This document shows, one piece after another, positions 1 through 8,698 of a DNA stretch of 64,000 nucleotides. The DNA is from Eubacterium sp. UBA3279. GTDB lineage: Bacteria > Bacillota > Clostridia > Lachnospirales > Lachnospiraceae. The translations under genes were made by a program, and so were the position numbers. Position 1 is the stretch's first letter, and each line of letters begins with the position of its first letter. The stretch lies in contig DETV01000100.1 of assembly GCA_002361775.1 (NCBI GenBank), forward strand, positions 1-64,000. Direction: 5' to 3'. Under the pieces are notes generated by a model that did not search any database, had not been told where the DNA came from, and saw only the letters and a program-made list of their open reading frames with translations.

Positions 1-81
1 TGAATTATACAAGAAGCTCCTTTTGTCAATTTCTCTGTAGTATCTATATGCAAAAAAAGAAAAAAATAGAACCTGAAATAA

Positions 82-115
82 CAGAAGGAACTGTCAAATC
101 CGGCAGTTCCTTCTG
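82..115 (-). terminator. hairpin after proA
   Basis: Two 12-nt arms (CAGAAGGAACTG and its exact complement) flank a 10-nt loop just past the proA stop codon. The tail on the minus strand is only moderately T-rich, so termination is likely but not certain. Confidence 0.6.
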
Positions 116-120
116 AAAAA

Positions 121-1368
121 TTACGGGCGTATCTGACCGCTTCCGTAGATTATGTATTTGGTAGTAGTAAGCGCAAGAAGTCCCATAGGTCCTCTGGCAT
201 GGAGTTTCTGTGTACTGATACCAATTTCAGCTCCGTAACCAAACTCAAAGCCATCGGTAAAACGGGTAGATGCATTTACATAGACACAGGCTGCATCCAC
301 TTCATCAAGAAATTGTTGTGCGTGAGAATAATTCTCAGTAATAATTGCTTCTGAGTGGCCGGTATTATAACGATTAATATGGGAAATTGCTTCCTCTACG
401 GAATCTACCACTTTCATAGAAATGATATAGTCCAGATATTCTTTTCCCCAATCCTCTTCGTTGGCGCAGACAGCTTCCTGAAGAAGCTCACGCACAGCTT
501 CATCTCCACGGATTTCCACCTGTTTTTCCTTTAACCTTTCGCCAAGGACAGGAAGCAATGCATCTTTTACGTTTCTGTGAATCAAAAGAGATTCACAGGC
601 ATTACATACGCCTACCCGCTGGGTTTTGGCGTTGAGGATAATATCCGCTGCCATAGACAGATCTGCGCTTTCATCCACAAAAATATGACAGTTTCCCGTA
701 CCGGTTTCGATAACAGGAATGGTACTGTTTTCCACTACAGCCCGAATCAGTCCTGCTCCTCCCCGGGGAATCAATACATCCACATAACGATTCATTTTCA
801 TAAATGCTGATGCGGTGGCCCGGGATGTATCTTCGATCAACAGCAGAGCATCCGGATTTACTCCCTGACTTTCCAGGGTGCGACGGATACATTTTACAAT
901 CGCCTGATTAGAGTGAATGGCATCGCTGCCTCCCTTTAAAATCACCACGTTACCTGTTTTAAAACAAAGACCAAAAGCGTCTGCCGTTACATTGGGACGT
1001 GCTTCATAAATAATTCCCACAACCCCCAGGGGAACCCGCTTCTGACCGATCAAAAGTCCGTTAGGTCTCTTTTTCATTCCTGTAACTTCACCTATAGGAT
1101 CATCCAGGGCAGCTATCTGACAAAGCCCTTCTCCGATACTGTCGATACGCTCTTTCGTAAGCAAAAGACGATCCAGCAGTCCTTGAGACATACCGTTTTG
1201 GCGGCCATGCCCCATATCTTTTTCATTTTCTTTCAGAATCTCATCTGCATGGGCAGAAAGATCAGAGGCGGCCAGCCGTAAAATTTCATTTTTCTTTTCT
1301 GTCTTTAAGAGACGTGTGGACGGTTCTGCTGCTTTCGCCCGCTCTCCTATCTGAATCAGATATTCCAT
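121..1368 (-). CDS. proA: glutamate-5-semialdehyde dehydrogenase (gamma-glutamyl phosphate reductase)
   Basis: The 415-residue protein is full length for ProA, which reduces gamma-glutamyl phosphate to glutamate semialdehyde with NADPH in cytoplasmic proline synthesis. It shows the aldehyde dehydrogenase fold with the catalytic cysteine in RVGVCNACESLL, the segment EARPNVTADAF, and the C-terminal HARGPMGL motif typical of ProA. A strong GGAGGTG site lies 6 nt before the ATG. It is the last gene of a minus-strand group proB, ynzC-like, fthC, proA, so both early proline enzymes are close together with two small genes between them. A hairpin follows the stop. Confidence 0.97.
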   Translation of the reverse strand: MEYLIQIGERAKAAEPSTRLLKTEKKNEILRLAASDLSAHADEILKENEKDMGHGRQNGMSQGLLDRLLLTKERIDSIGEGLCQIAALDDPIGEVTGMKKRPNGLLIGQKRVPLGVVGIIYEARPNVTADAFGLCFKTGNVVILKGGSDAIHSNQAIVKCIRRTLESQGVNPDALLLIEDTSRATASAFMKMNRYVDVLIPRGGAGLIRAVVENSTIPVIETGTGNCHIFVDESADLSMAADIILNAKTQRVGVCNACESLLIHRNVKDALLPVLGERLKEKQVEIRGDEAVRELLQEAVCANEEDWGKEYLDYIISMKVVDSVEEAISHINRYNTGHSEAIITENYSHAQQFLDEVDAACVYVNASTRFTDGFEFGYGAEIGISTQKLHARGPMGLLALTTTKYIIYGSGQIRP

Positions 1369-1388
1369 AGAAACACCTCCTGTAATAA

Positions 1389-1937
1389 TCAGTAAATTGC
1401 TTTTTCAGTAAGTAAGATATCCGGCTGGATATCGGTAGGCTCCGTAGGAACCTGAGAAAACATTTGAAATTCAAACGCTACCGCAGCCTTATAAAATCCG
1501 GGATGTTTTTCCAGGTAACGGTCATAAAACCCTCCTCCATAGCCGATGCGTTGTCTTTTTTTATCGAAAGCAACACCGGGCATTACCAGAAGTCCTTCTT
1601 CTGTTTCCGCCTTTTTTTGTCTGATTTTGGGTTCCATGATACCAAAGTACCCAGGCTCCAGATCATCGGTTGAGGTTATTTCATAAAAAATCATATCCTT
1701 CCCTTCTACTCTGGGAGCTGCCACACGTTTTCCCATCTTCCAGGCTTCCTCCATGATTTCCCCGGTTTTTACCTCATTTTTGCAGTCCATGTATACAAAG
1801 ATCCATTTTGACTGTAAGAATGCCGGAAGACGTCTGAGCGCCAGAAAAATCTGATGACTGTCCTGGGTAATCTGCTCAGAAAAAGCTTCTTTTCTTCTTT
1901 TATATACTTCTTTTCTAATGGCTTGTTTTGTTTCCAT
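1389..1937 (-). CDS. fthC: 5-formyltetrahydrofolate cyclo-ligase
   Basis: The enzyme uses ATP to convert 5-formyl-THF to 5,10-methenyl-THF, salvaging a storage or inhibitory folate. The 182 residues match the family length. The start has the basic ATP-binding helix (KQAIRKEVYKRRKEAF), and the C-terminal half carries the family signature MPGVAFDKKRQRIGYGGGFYDRYL. The start codon lies within the 3' end of the upstream DUF896 gene (23-bp overlap), which suggests translational coupling. It sits 20 bp before proA. Identification is by these motifs and is firm; the gene name varies between genomes (ygfA, yqgN). Confidence 0.93.
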   Translation of the reverse strand: METKQAIRKEVYKRRKEAFSEQITQDSHQIFLALRRLPAFLQSKWIFVYMDCKNEVKTGEIMEEAWKMGKRVAAPRVEGKDMIFYEITSTDDLEPGYFGIMEPKIRQKKAETEEGLLVMPGVAFDKKRQRIGYGGGFYDRYLEKHPGFYKAAVAFEFQMFSQVPTEPTDIQPDILLTEKAIY

Positions 1938-2136
1938 ATTTTTCCCCTAAATTGGTGATCGAACCATCTTTTTCCTGTATATCTATGTTATCCAGTTGTG
2001 CCCGCAGATTCATGCGGATATTTGCAATATATTCGCTTCTCAGTTTTCTCTGTTCCTCTTTTTCCTCCGGAGACAGACCTACAGTTTTTGATTTTCTTGC
2101 CAGTTCATTGATCCGGTCAATTGATGTTTGATTCAT
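1915..2136 (-). CDS. DUF896 (YnzC-like) small protein
   Basis: A 73-residue helical protein beginning MNQTSIDRINELARKSK, the typical DUF896 opening, with the charged stretch LSPEEKEEQRKLRSEYI. Proteins of this family in Bacillus (YnzC) form short helical hairpins and have been linked to the SOS-induced yneA operon, but their function is not settled. A GAAGGAG site precedes the ATG. The 3' end overlaps fthC and the gene begins 15 bp after proB, so it is cotranscribed with both. Confidence 0.88.
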   Translation of the reverse strand: MNQTSIDRINELARKSKTVGLSPEEKEEQRKLRSEYIANIRMNLRAQLDNIDIQEKDGSITNLGEKYGNKTSH

Positions 2137-2151
2137 ATTTATATTCTCCTT

Positions 2152-3003
2152 CTACAGTGATTTTTCCAAATAGTCCAGTAAATAAAATTCATCTTCCGGA
2201 TGGGAAAGAAATAAGGTACCATATTTTCTTCCCTGCATGATTTTATGTATTACGTGAAAATCTTTTCCGTTGGCAATGACCATATCCACTCCTGCCATAC
2301 CTGCAATTCTGGCAGCGGAAAGTTTTGTTGCCATACCGCCGGTTCCCACACTGCTTCCTGTACTTCCTTTTCCCATGGAAAGAAGATGTTCATCCAGCTC
2401 TTCTACCACATCAATAAACTGAGCATCTGGATTCTGATGAGGATCATCTGTAAAAAGACCATCAATATCAGAAAGAAGAATCAGCAAATCTGCGTCGATC
2501 AAAGCTGCAACCACAGCAGAAAGGGTATCGTTATCACCAAATTCAATTTCATAGGTGGAAATGGTGTCATTTTCATTGACAATGGGGATAGCTCCCATTC
2601 GAAGCAGTTCATGAAAAGTATTCATGGCGTTTAAGCGGTTCAGATTATCCAAAAAAGTATTTTTAGTCATCAAAATCTGGCTGGCTACCTGATTGTATTC
2701 CGCAAAAAGCTTCTGATATATCATCATCAATTTGGCCTGTCCAATCGCTGCACAGGCCTGTTTTTCCGAAAGCCTGGATGGTTTTTTCTCATAACCCATG
2801 GTCCGGCTGCCTACCATAATAGCTCCCGATGATACTAGTACCACTTCTTTTCCCTGATTTCGCAGGTCGCTGATCTCTCTCACCAGAATCTCCAGTTTGA
2901 TCAGATCTAAAGATCCTGTGGATGGATGGGTCAGAGAGGAAGAACCGATTTTAATAACAATTCTCTGTTTATCTTTTAATTTTTCCCTAAATGAAGTATT
3001 CAT
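2152..3003 (-). CDS. proB: glutamate 5-kinase, short form without PUA domain
   Basis: ProB phosphorylates glutamate to gamma-glutamyl phosphate, the first committed step of proline synthesis. The amino acid kinase fold begins IVIKIGSSSLTHP; SSGAIMVG, NENDTIS and LLSDIDGLFTDDP follow. At 283 residues it lacks the C-terminal PUA domain of the ~367-residue E. coli enzyme, a known short variant. An AGGAG site lies 9-10 nt before the ATG. Feedback inhibition by proline is usual in the family, but nothing in the sequence shows it directly. Confidence 0.95.
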   Translation of the reverse strand: MNTSFREKLKDKQRIVIKIGSSSLTHPSTGSLDLIKLEILVREISDLRNQGKEVVLVSSGAIMVGSRTMGYEKKPSRLSEKQACAAIGQAKLMMIYQKLFAEYNQVASQILMTKNTFLDNLNRLNAMNTFHELLRMGAIPIVNENDTISTYEIEFGDNDTLSAVVAALIDADLLILLSDIDGLFTDDPHQNPDAQFIDVVEELDEHLLSMGKGSTGSSVGTGGMATKLSAARIAGMAGVDMVIANGKDFHVIHKIMQGRKYGTLFLSHPEDEFYLLDYLEKSL

Positions 3004-3167
3004 TATTTGTATCTCCTGTTTTTCTCTCCTGGTTTACTTTCACACAGTGTAGCTGTATCAGAGAAAATAATATCCAGTCGTACTTCATTGTACCTCATAC
3101 GCAGAAAAAGTGCCAGCCTTATTTCAAAAAAGTTTTGGATTGCCTGCTCTCCTATCCGGAAAATAAG

Positions 3168-3494
3168 TTAACTGGAAAAATTTTCAAGAAAACTATACAA
3201 TTCCCGGGAAGTTTTTATCACATAACCCCTGGCTATCTGTTCCTGAACGGAAGAAGGAAGGGTGTCTTTGGAAATTTCTGTAGTTTCATAAACAGTTCCG
3301 TCATCCAACAAAACGATTACTTTCTCATTTTCTATTTTTATGTGGTAATCTGAGTGAAGCGGATTTTCTGCTTCCAAAACCTGATCTGTCAGTTCAGGAT
3401 CTCTGGAACAGGCATACTGGTAACTGGCGTAAAAACCCAGTCCCAGAAGAAATACAGCGAAAAAAAAGCCGATACTATAAGAAAATTTTTTCAT
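3168..3494 (-). CDS. BofC-like secreted/membrane-anchored small protein
   Basis: The chosen ATG (MKKFSYSIGFF) has an AAAGGAG site 9 nt upstream; a longer reading frame has no such site. The product is ~108 residues with one N-terminal hydrophobic segment (about residues 5-27) that could be a membrane anchor or signal peptide. A small extracytoplasmic domain follows, ending in ELYSFLENFSS. That ending resembles the C-terminal part of BofC, the forespore regulator of the SpoIVB/SigK checkpoint, but similarity is limited and the function is inferred. The 164-bp gap to proB holds no recognisable gene. Confidence 0.6.
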   Translation of the reverse strand: MKKFSYSIGFFFAVFLLGLGFYASYQYACSRDPELTDQVLEAENPLHSDYHIKIENEKVIVLLDDGTVYETTEISKDTLPSSVQEQIARGYVIKTSRELYSFLENFSS

Positions 3495-3562
3495 GGGTAC
3501 AAACTCCTTTTTCTTATAGTATCGGTTATAATCTGTCATATATACACAGAACGGATGAAAAA

Positions 3563-4774
3563 TTAATATTCTGTATCAGAAGCTGCTGCATCCTCCGCCG
3601 CTTCCTGTGCCGCGCTGTCTTCTGCACTTTCGTCTGTTTGTGCAGACTGCTCTCCGGAGCCAAGTATTTCTACCCGGTCAGCATAAGTATCCTGAATAAT
3701 ACAAACCCAGGTTTTTCCGGTGTCCATGGTAATCTGATTTCCATTGGTATCATAATAGAAAGTAGCGCCCCATGGCTCGTGTTTTTTCCAGGTAATATCA
3801 ATGGCTTTGCCGTTTGTAATGTATTTTCCTACGTTCGACGCATCCACATCGATATTCAGATATCCGTTTTCATCATATTTTCTCCAGGAAGAATACTGGA
3901 GAATAATATTTTTGTATGCGATCTGTTCTCCGGTAAGCTGATCAATCTGCTTATCTCCATACTGGAAACGATAATAAAGTTTATCTTCCGGATTATATTC
4001 AAACCAGGGTTCATTGAGGAAATAACCAGGTTTTACCACAGAAGCCTCCGTAGTACCGGGAAGTTCCACTTCATCGTCCACACCGCAGAATGCATAACCG
4101 GGAGTAAAGTTCTCATCATATTCCTGGCTATAGCCATTGATCTCAATTCCTTTCTGAATTCCCTCAAAGCTTGTATAAGCATTGTGAGGAGATTTTCTGT
4201 CTGTGGTACGGTAAAATACCTGATCTCCATAACCTGCCAGACCGCTGAGGTTATTTACTTCCGGCAGTTCCAAAAATGGAAGCGCGTAAGCAGACTGTCC
4301 ATAGTGAGTGTAAATTGCATTAAAACCGGAAGCATAGAAGATATAATAATCACGACAGCTTCGTACAGAACCTATTTTTTCCAGATTGTCATAATCCTCA
4401 AAAACTCCCATCAGACGAGTGATTCCTCCCTCTACAGGCGCCTCATAGATTACTCCTGCATTGGCAATTCCGGCCTGAGGGCAGGCAGGTTTTAAATTGT
4501 TCAGCATAACCGCTACAGGACGTCTTCTTCCAATCGTTTCCGGAACATATTCACCTGTCAGGTAACTGACCACATATCCTTCCGGAATCGGTTCTTCAGT
4601 GGGTTCCGGTTCTTCTGCTTCCAACACTTCAGCTTCTGGAGTAGGAGTTGCTTCAACCTCCTGGGTAGGAGTGGGGGTGGGAGTATTTTCTACTGTCTCC
4701 TCTTCTTTTTTACAGCCCGTCAGCATTGTTCCTGCCAGTCCCAGCATTAAAATCAGTTTTGCGTATTTTTTCAT
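3563..4774 (-). CDS. DUF3048 (YerB-like) lipoprotein
   Basis: The N-terminus MKKYAKLILMLGLAG ending in LTGC is a lipoprotein signal with the lipidated cysteine at residue 21. A long Pro/Thr/Glu-rich linker (about residues 25-65) spaces the folded part from the membrane. The DUF3048 domain follows, with RPVAVMLNN, YEAPVEGGITRLM and GSVRSCRDYY, and the tail is acidic and alanine-rich. The family is common in sporulating Firmicutes and its biochemical role is unknown. The gene is transcribed with ybeY upstream (14-bp gap). Confidence 0.85.
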   Translation of the reverse strand: MKKYAKLILMLGLAGTMLTGCKKEEETVENTPTPTPTQEVEATPTPEAEVLEAEEPEPTEEPIPEGYVVSYLTGEYVPETIGRRRPVAVMLNNLKPACPQAGIANAGVIYEAPVEGGITRLMGVFEDYDNLEKIGSVRSCRDYYIFYASGFNAIYTHYGQSAYALPFLELPEVNNLSGLAGYGDQVFYRTTDRKSPHNAYTSFEGIQKGIEINGYSQEYDENFTPGYAFCGVDDEVELPGTTEASVVKPGYFLNEPWFEYNPEDKLYYRFQYGDKQIDQLTGEQIAYKNIILQYSSWRKYDENGYLNIDVDASNVGKYITNGKAIDITWKKHEPWGATFYYDTNGNQITMDTGKTWVCIIQDTYADRVEILGSGEQSAQTDESAEDSAAQEAAEDAAASDTEY

Positions 4775-4788
4775 GGTAAAACTCCTCT

Positions 4789-5286
4789 CTAATTTCTGAA
4801 AATCTGAAGATACTGCAAAGCCTGTTCCTGCTTATCTTCCATGATTTTCCGTTCATCTTCATCCATATGGTCGTATCCCAGCAAATGCAGCATACTGTGA
4901 GCAATCAAAAAAGCATATTCTCTTTTGATACTGTGACCATAAGCTTCTGCCTGCTCTACTGCTCTGGGAATAGAAATCATAATATCTCCCAGCATCAGTT
5001 CCCCGCTATCCGGGTGGAAACAAGTCTCATCCTCTTCCAGAACAGTGTAATCTGCCGGGGCGGGAAAATCCACCATGGGAAAAGACAGTACATCTGTAGG
5101 ACGGTCAATATTCCTGAACTCCAGATTGGTCTGGTGTATTGTTTCATCATCAGTAAGAACAAGGCTTATCTGGGCTTCATAGGGACAGTGTTCCTGATCC
5201 AGAACAGCTTCCATCACCTGTAATGCCAGTTTTTCAAAATCAAAATCAAAAACCTGATCCTGTTCATTTTCAAATTCTATTGTCAT
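4789..5286 (-). CDS. ybeY: endoribonuclease / rRNA maturation factor YbeY
   Basis: YbeY is a metal-dependent RNase for 16S rRNA 3' maturation and ribosome quality control. The zinc motif HSMLHLLGYDH is complete. The start MTIEFENEQ was chosen because a GAAGAGGAAA-like site precedes it inside the end of phoH; the reading frame continues upstream but without a better site. The phoH stop and ybeY start are nearly superimposed, consistent with coupled translation. The phoH-ybeY pairing is a widely conserved neighbourhood. Confidence 0.95.
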   Translation of the reverse strand: MTIEFENEQDQVFDFDFEKLALQVMEAVLDQEHCPYEAQISLVLTDDETIHQTNLEFRNIDRPTDVLSFPMVDFPAPADYTVLEEDETCFHPDSGELMLGDIMISIPRAVEQAEAYGHSIKREYAFLIAHSMLHLLGYDHMDEDERKIMEDKQEQALQYLQIFRN

Positions 5287-5287
5287 G

Positions 5288-6298
5288 TTAATTTCCTCTT
5301 TTCCTGTTTCCCCGGGGAACGGGTTTAGGTTCCGGATGCTTCTTTTCATACGCATCGTAGGCCTGTACAATCTGCTGAACCAATGGATGACGTACCACAT
5401 CCTTGCTGGTTAATTCGCAGATTGAAATTCCCTCCACTTTCTTTAATACTTCAAGAGCCACTTCCAATCCGGATTTTTGTCCGGCAGGCAGATCTTTCTG
5501 GGAAGAATCTCCTGTCACGATTACTTTCGATCCGAAACCGATACGGGTTAAAAACATCTTCATCTGTGCCGGGGTGGTATTTTGTGCTTCATCCAGAATA
5601 ATAAAAGCGTTATCCAGAGTACGTCCTCTCATATAAGCAAGAGGCGCTACTTCAATCAACCCTTTTTCCATATTTTTTGTAAAACTTTCCGGTCCCATAA
5701 TCTGGTATAGAGCATCATACAGGGGTCGAAGATAGGGATCTACCTTACTTTGCAGATCGCCGGGGAGAAATCCCAGTTTTTCTCCTGCTTCAATGGCTGG
5801 ACGGGTAAGAATGATCCGGCCCACCTCATCATTTCGGAAAGCCGTAATAGCCATTGCCATTGCCAGATAGGTTTTTCCTGTTCCGGCAGGGCCAACGCCA
5901 AAAACAATCATATCCCTGCGGATCTGATCCACGTATTTCTTTTGTCCCAAAGTCTTAGGTTTTACCGGGCGTCCATTGATGGTATGGCAGATACAGTCCC
6001 GATCCATTTCCACAAGGGGAGCTTCTTTTTCTTCAAATGCCAGAGAAAGTGCATAATCCACATTCTGAGCCTGAATGGTATTTCCTCTCATAGAAAGACC
6101 GAGAAGTTCCTGAAAAATCCCATAGGCTTTTTTTACGGTGGATGCGGGACCTACAATTTTCAAAACGCCGTCTCTGGAAATCAGGGTTACCCGCAGAGAG
6201 CGTTCGATCTTCTTTATATGTTCATCAAACTGACCAAAAATATTACGCTCATGTTCTGCCGGAATTGTCATTTGTTGTTCAATGATCGTATTTGTCAT
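5288..6298 (-). CDS. phoH: PhoH-family ATPase
   Basis: A 336-residue PhoH-like P-loop ATPase/putative RNA helicase. The KH-like N-terminal part (about residues 25-75) is followed by Walker A GPAGTGKTYLA and Walker B IILDEAQN, with TGDSSQKDLP further on. It is coupled to ybeY, which fits the view that PhoH and YbeY act together in RNA processing. The gene belongs to the conserved yqfC-yqfD-phoH-ybeY group. An AAAGGA site lies upstream of the ATG. Confidence 0.95.
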   Translation of the reverse strand: MTNTIIEQQMTIPAEHERNIFGQFDEHIKKIERSLRVTLISRDGVLKIVGPASTVKKAYGIFQELLGLSMRGNTIQAQNVDYALSLAFEEKEAPLVEMDRDCICHTINGRPVKPKTLGQKKYVDQIRRDMIVFGVGPAGTGKTYLAMAMAITAFRNDEVGRIILTRPAIEAGEKLGFLPGDLQSKVDPYLRPLYDALYQIMGPESFTKNMEKGLIEVAPLAYMRGRTLDNAFIILDEAQNTTPAQMKMFLTRIGFGSKVIVTGDSSQKDLPAGQKSGLEVALEVLKKVEGISICELTSKDVVRHPLVQQIVQAYDAYEKKHPEPKPVPRGNRKRGN

Positions 6299-6385
6299 GA
6301 TCTGATATCCTTTCTTGTCATTGCACTAAGTTCTATTTTAGCATTTTTTTTCCAGATGAAAACCCCTTTTTGCAAAAAACCTGGA

Positions 6386-7609
6386 TTATTGGGGGGTTTT
6401 TCCTTCCTTTTCCTGAATTTTTTCTACAGGAACCGGTTTTCCGGCTTTTTGAATCACCTGAAGTTTGCCTTTGGAAATGCATTTTGTACTGGTTACAGAA
6501 GTTGTGATCTGATGATTTTGAATTTGTATTTTCTGGCTGGCAAGATTTTCAAGAAATACCTGAAAATGTTTTTGCGCTATGGCTTCCGCCTCTTTTTTTG
6601 TATAATACTGTTTTTCTACGGTGTAAGGAACTACATGAATACTGCCGTAAGAAACGGGCAGGCAAAAACTGGATGTAAGATAAACCGGATGGAGGGTACG
6701 ATATATGTCCGCATGATTTTCCTTATTTTTCCAGAGAGAAAACTCCCAGTCAAAAAATCGCAATAAGCCATATCGTTTTTCTTCCTCATTATAAACTTTT
6801 ACCTGATGCTGCAAAGAAAATTCATCATAATAGCTGTACTCGGTAAGTAATTTAATATCTGCATCCGCTTTTACATACTCATATCGCTGAATCTGCGAAT
6901 CATTATCCAGAATTTCCAGTCTGCCAGAGACAAGAACATCCCCTGCCTTACAGGTCTGCCCTGCTTTTACAAGTGGCCTTCCTTTACGGGTGATGATCTT
7001 GACAACAGTTCCATCCTTTTCAGATGCCAGATCCCAGCTCTCCATGGTTTCTTTCGAAATATCTTCCGAATAAGAATCTTCATTTTCTTTCAGTTGGATA
7101 ATCAGACAAGTACCCTGGATTTTAGCGGATACCCATACCACTTGCGGAAATGAAGCGCGGATATGAGCTGCTATATCCTGACAATCGATGTTCTTTTTCC
7201 TGGTTCCGTCTTTTACATGAAAAGCTTCCAAAGTTTCCAATACGGTTTCCCGGGTATAGTAATGATTTCCATAAATCTGAATATCCCATATAAACAAAGA
7301 ACAACCATACAGCAGCATTATACCGAGAATAATACCAAGAAAAAAAGCCTTTCTCTTTTTATTTTTCTGAAAAAAGAAAGGCAGTCCGTGTTTTTCCAAC
7401 AGAAGTATTCTGGATTGGGTTTTGCGGCGAAAAGAATTGATCTGAAAATAATCTTTTACAGAAAGCTCCATTTCATAGTACAAACCTGTATTTTTCAGAT
7501 TCCACAAAGAAATCTGATTATGTACGCACAGACTTAAAAAACGTTCCGGCATGGGACTTTCCAATCGTATTTTGACATATCCCTGCAGATATTTTCCTAA
7601 TTTTCCCAT
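6386..7609 (-). CDS. yqfD: sporulation protein YqfD
   Basis: The start MGKLGKYLQGYVKI was preferred over an ATG 18 nt upstream because GGGAGGA lies 9 nt before it. The protein (~407 residues) has a short cytosolic N-terminus, one clear membrane segment near residues 90-112 (KAFFLGIILGIMLLYGCSLF) and a large outer region that includes a POTRA-like section. YqfD is made under mother-cell control in sporulating Firmicutes and is needed for efficient sporulation; its precise biochemical role is unsettled. It follows yqfC by about 20 bp, as in other spore formers. Confidence 0.92.
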   Translation of the reverse strand: MGKLGKYLQGYVKIRLESPMPERFLSLCVHNQISLWNLKNTGLYYEMELSVKDYFQINSFRRKTQSRILLLEKHGLPFFFQKNKKRKAFFLGIILGIMLLYGCSLFIWDIQIYGNHYYTRETVLETLEAFHVKDGTRKKNIDCQDIAAHIRASFPQVVWVSAKIQGTCLIIQLKENEDSYSEDISKETMESWDLASEKDGTVVKIITRKGRPLVKAGQTCKAGDVLVSGRLEILDNDSQIQRYEYVKADADIKLLTEYSYYDEFSLQHQVKVYNEEEKRYGLLRFFDWEFSLWKNKENHADIYRTLHPVYLTSSFCLPVSYGSIHVVPYTVEKQYYTKKEAEAIAQKHFQVFLENLASQKIQIQNHQITTSVTSTKCISKGKLQVIQKAGKPVPVEKIQEKEGKTPQ

Positions 7610-7629
7610 CCGTTTCCATCCTCCCATGA

Positions 7630-7914
7630 TTAAAGACTTTCATACGTGATATCCAGAATCTGACCGGACACCTTCATCTCATCGTTGGTATAATATAGAA
7701 CTTCCAGATTTTTTCCCTGAATGCGGATTTTACAGCGGGATGTCAAAATCAGGAGATGTTCCCGGTTATATTCCAGAATTCTCCTGTAGTTTTCCAAAAG
7801 AATCTCCCTCTCTCCCAGCAAAGTAATCACCGATTCCTGAAAGACCATATCTTTGGGAAGCTGGAGTGATTCCACCAGATGTTCCTTCCAGTGAGACACT
7901 TTTTTCTTTTTCAC
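7630..7914 (-). CDS. yqfC: sporulation protein YqfC (YabP/YqfC family)
   Basis: A 94-residue protein of the YabP/YqfC family. It has a basic start, the segment LQLPKDMVFQESVITLLGER, and ends with a short beta-rich unit (GQILDITYESL). Members are sporulation-specific in Bacillus (SigE-dependent for YqfC). Its position in front of yqfD is the standard arrangement and supports the call. Confidence 0.92.
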   Translation of the reverse strand: MKKKKVSHWKEHLVESLQLPKDMVFQESVITLLGEREILLENYRRILEYNREHLLILTSRCKIRIQGKNLEVLYYTNDEMKVSGQILDITYESL

Positions 7915-7969
7915 AGGTACCTCCCCGGAAACTTCGGTTTATTATTCAGTTTATGAATGAAACATTTTT

Positions 7970-8509
7970 CTATGCCTGTTCCAGAAAAATCATAGAAAAC
8001 CAAAGAACCATTTGTTCTCCCATATAGTAATCCATATGATTTTCTTCTATATTTTTTGTAAGCAGAATCCCATGACTCTCAATACAGGGGTGCATTAATT
8101 CCGGATGAATACAGGATTTTTTAGGATAGATACATTTTTCACAAAGAGAACAGGAATCTGTGGACAATGTATAACACTTCCATGCTTCCTTTTTCAGATA
8201 ATCTTCAATCTGTCTGGTGATTTCTTCATGATCATGTTTTGTTTTCAAAAGAGCATCCATATTGGAATAATCCGGCACTTCAGCCACAGAAGAAAATAAC
8301 AGTGCATGAGAATATTGCTGACATTTTTCCCGGCATTTTTCCACACTGCCTACAGCCGGCGGACAGGACCAGGATCTTCCATAACGGGGACATTCTTTTT
8401 TACAAATTGTTCTGACTTTATCATTAAACTCAATATCTTCCACATTGAGAAATGTATACTGATATATGGGGAATTGAGTGATATATTCTTCTATCGTTTT
8501 AAAATTCAT
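7970..8509 (-). CDS. DUF2284 cysteine-rich metal-binding protein
   Basis: The start MNFKTIEEYI has an AAAGGAG site; the frame extends further upstream without one. The ~179-residue protein has the DUF2284 pattern: CKKECPRYGRSWSCPPAVG in the first third and CSLCEKCIYPKKSC in the second, about ten cysteines that probably hold an Fe-S cluster or another metal. The biochemical role of the family is not known. A second DUF2284 protein is encoded at 62242-62799. It stands alone between yqfC and the divergent pdaA. Confidence 0.85.
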   Translation of the reverse strand: MNFKTIEEYITQFPIYQYTFLNVEDIEFNDKVRTICKKECPRYGRSWSCPPAVGSVEKCREKCQQYSHALLFSSVAEVPDYSNMDALLKTKHDHEEITRQIEDYLKKEAWKCYTLSTDSCSLCEKCIYPKKSCIHPELMHPCIESHGILLTKNIEENHMDYYMGEQMVLWFSMIFLEQA

Positions 8510-8642
8510 CAAAAAACGCTCCTTTCTGTCAAATGACAACATATTTGTATTATAACAATTGAACACAAAGATTACAATAAAATATCCGGAAGAACCAGGG
8601 AAAATATTGCTGTTTACTTCATGCAGCCCTGAAAAACAAACG

Positions 8643-8671
8643 GCATAACAGAACGTATTTTTGCATATATA
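8643..8671 (+). promoter_or_regulatory. possible SigG/SigF-type promoter of pdaA
   Basis: GCATAA at 8643-8648 and CATATATA at 8664-8671 are spaced 15 nt apart and sit about 30 bp before the pdaA start. This resembles forespore sigma promoters, which would suit a cortex-modifying enzyme. The match is loose, so the call is tentative. Confidence 0.3.
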
Positions 8672-8698
8672 TGGAGGAAAAGATCAAAGGAAATTGTT

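Noticed and set aside
577..810. Long plus-strand reading frames opposite proA and many other genes
   Set aside because: They lie antisense to well-supported genes, lack ribosome binding sites and show no family motifs.
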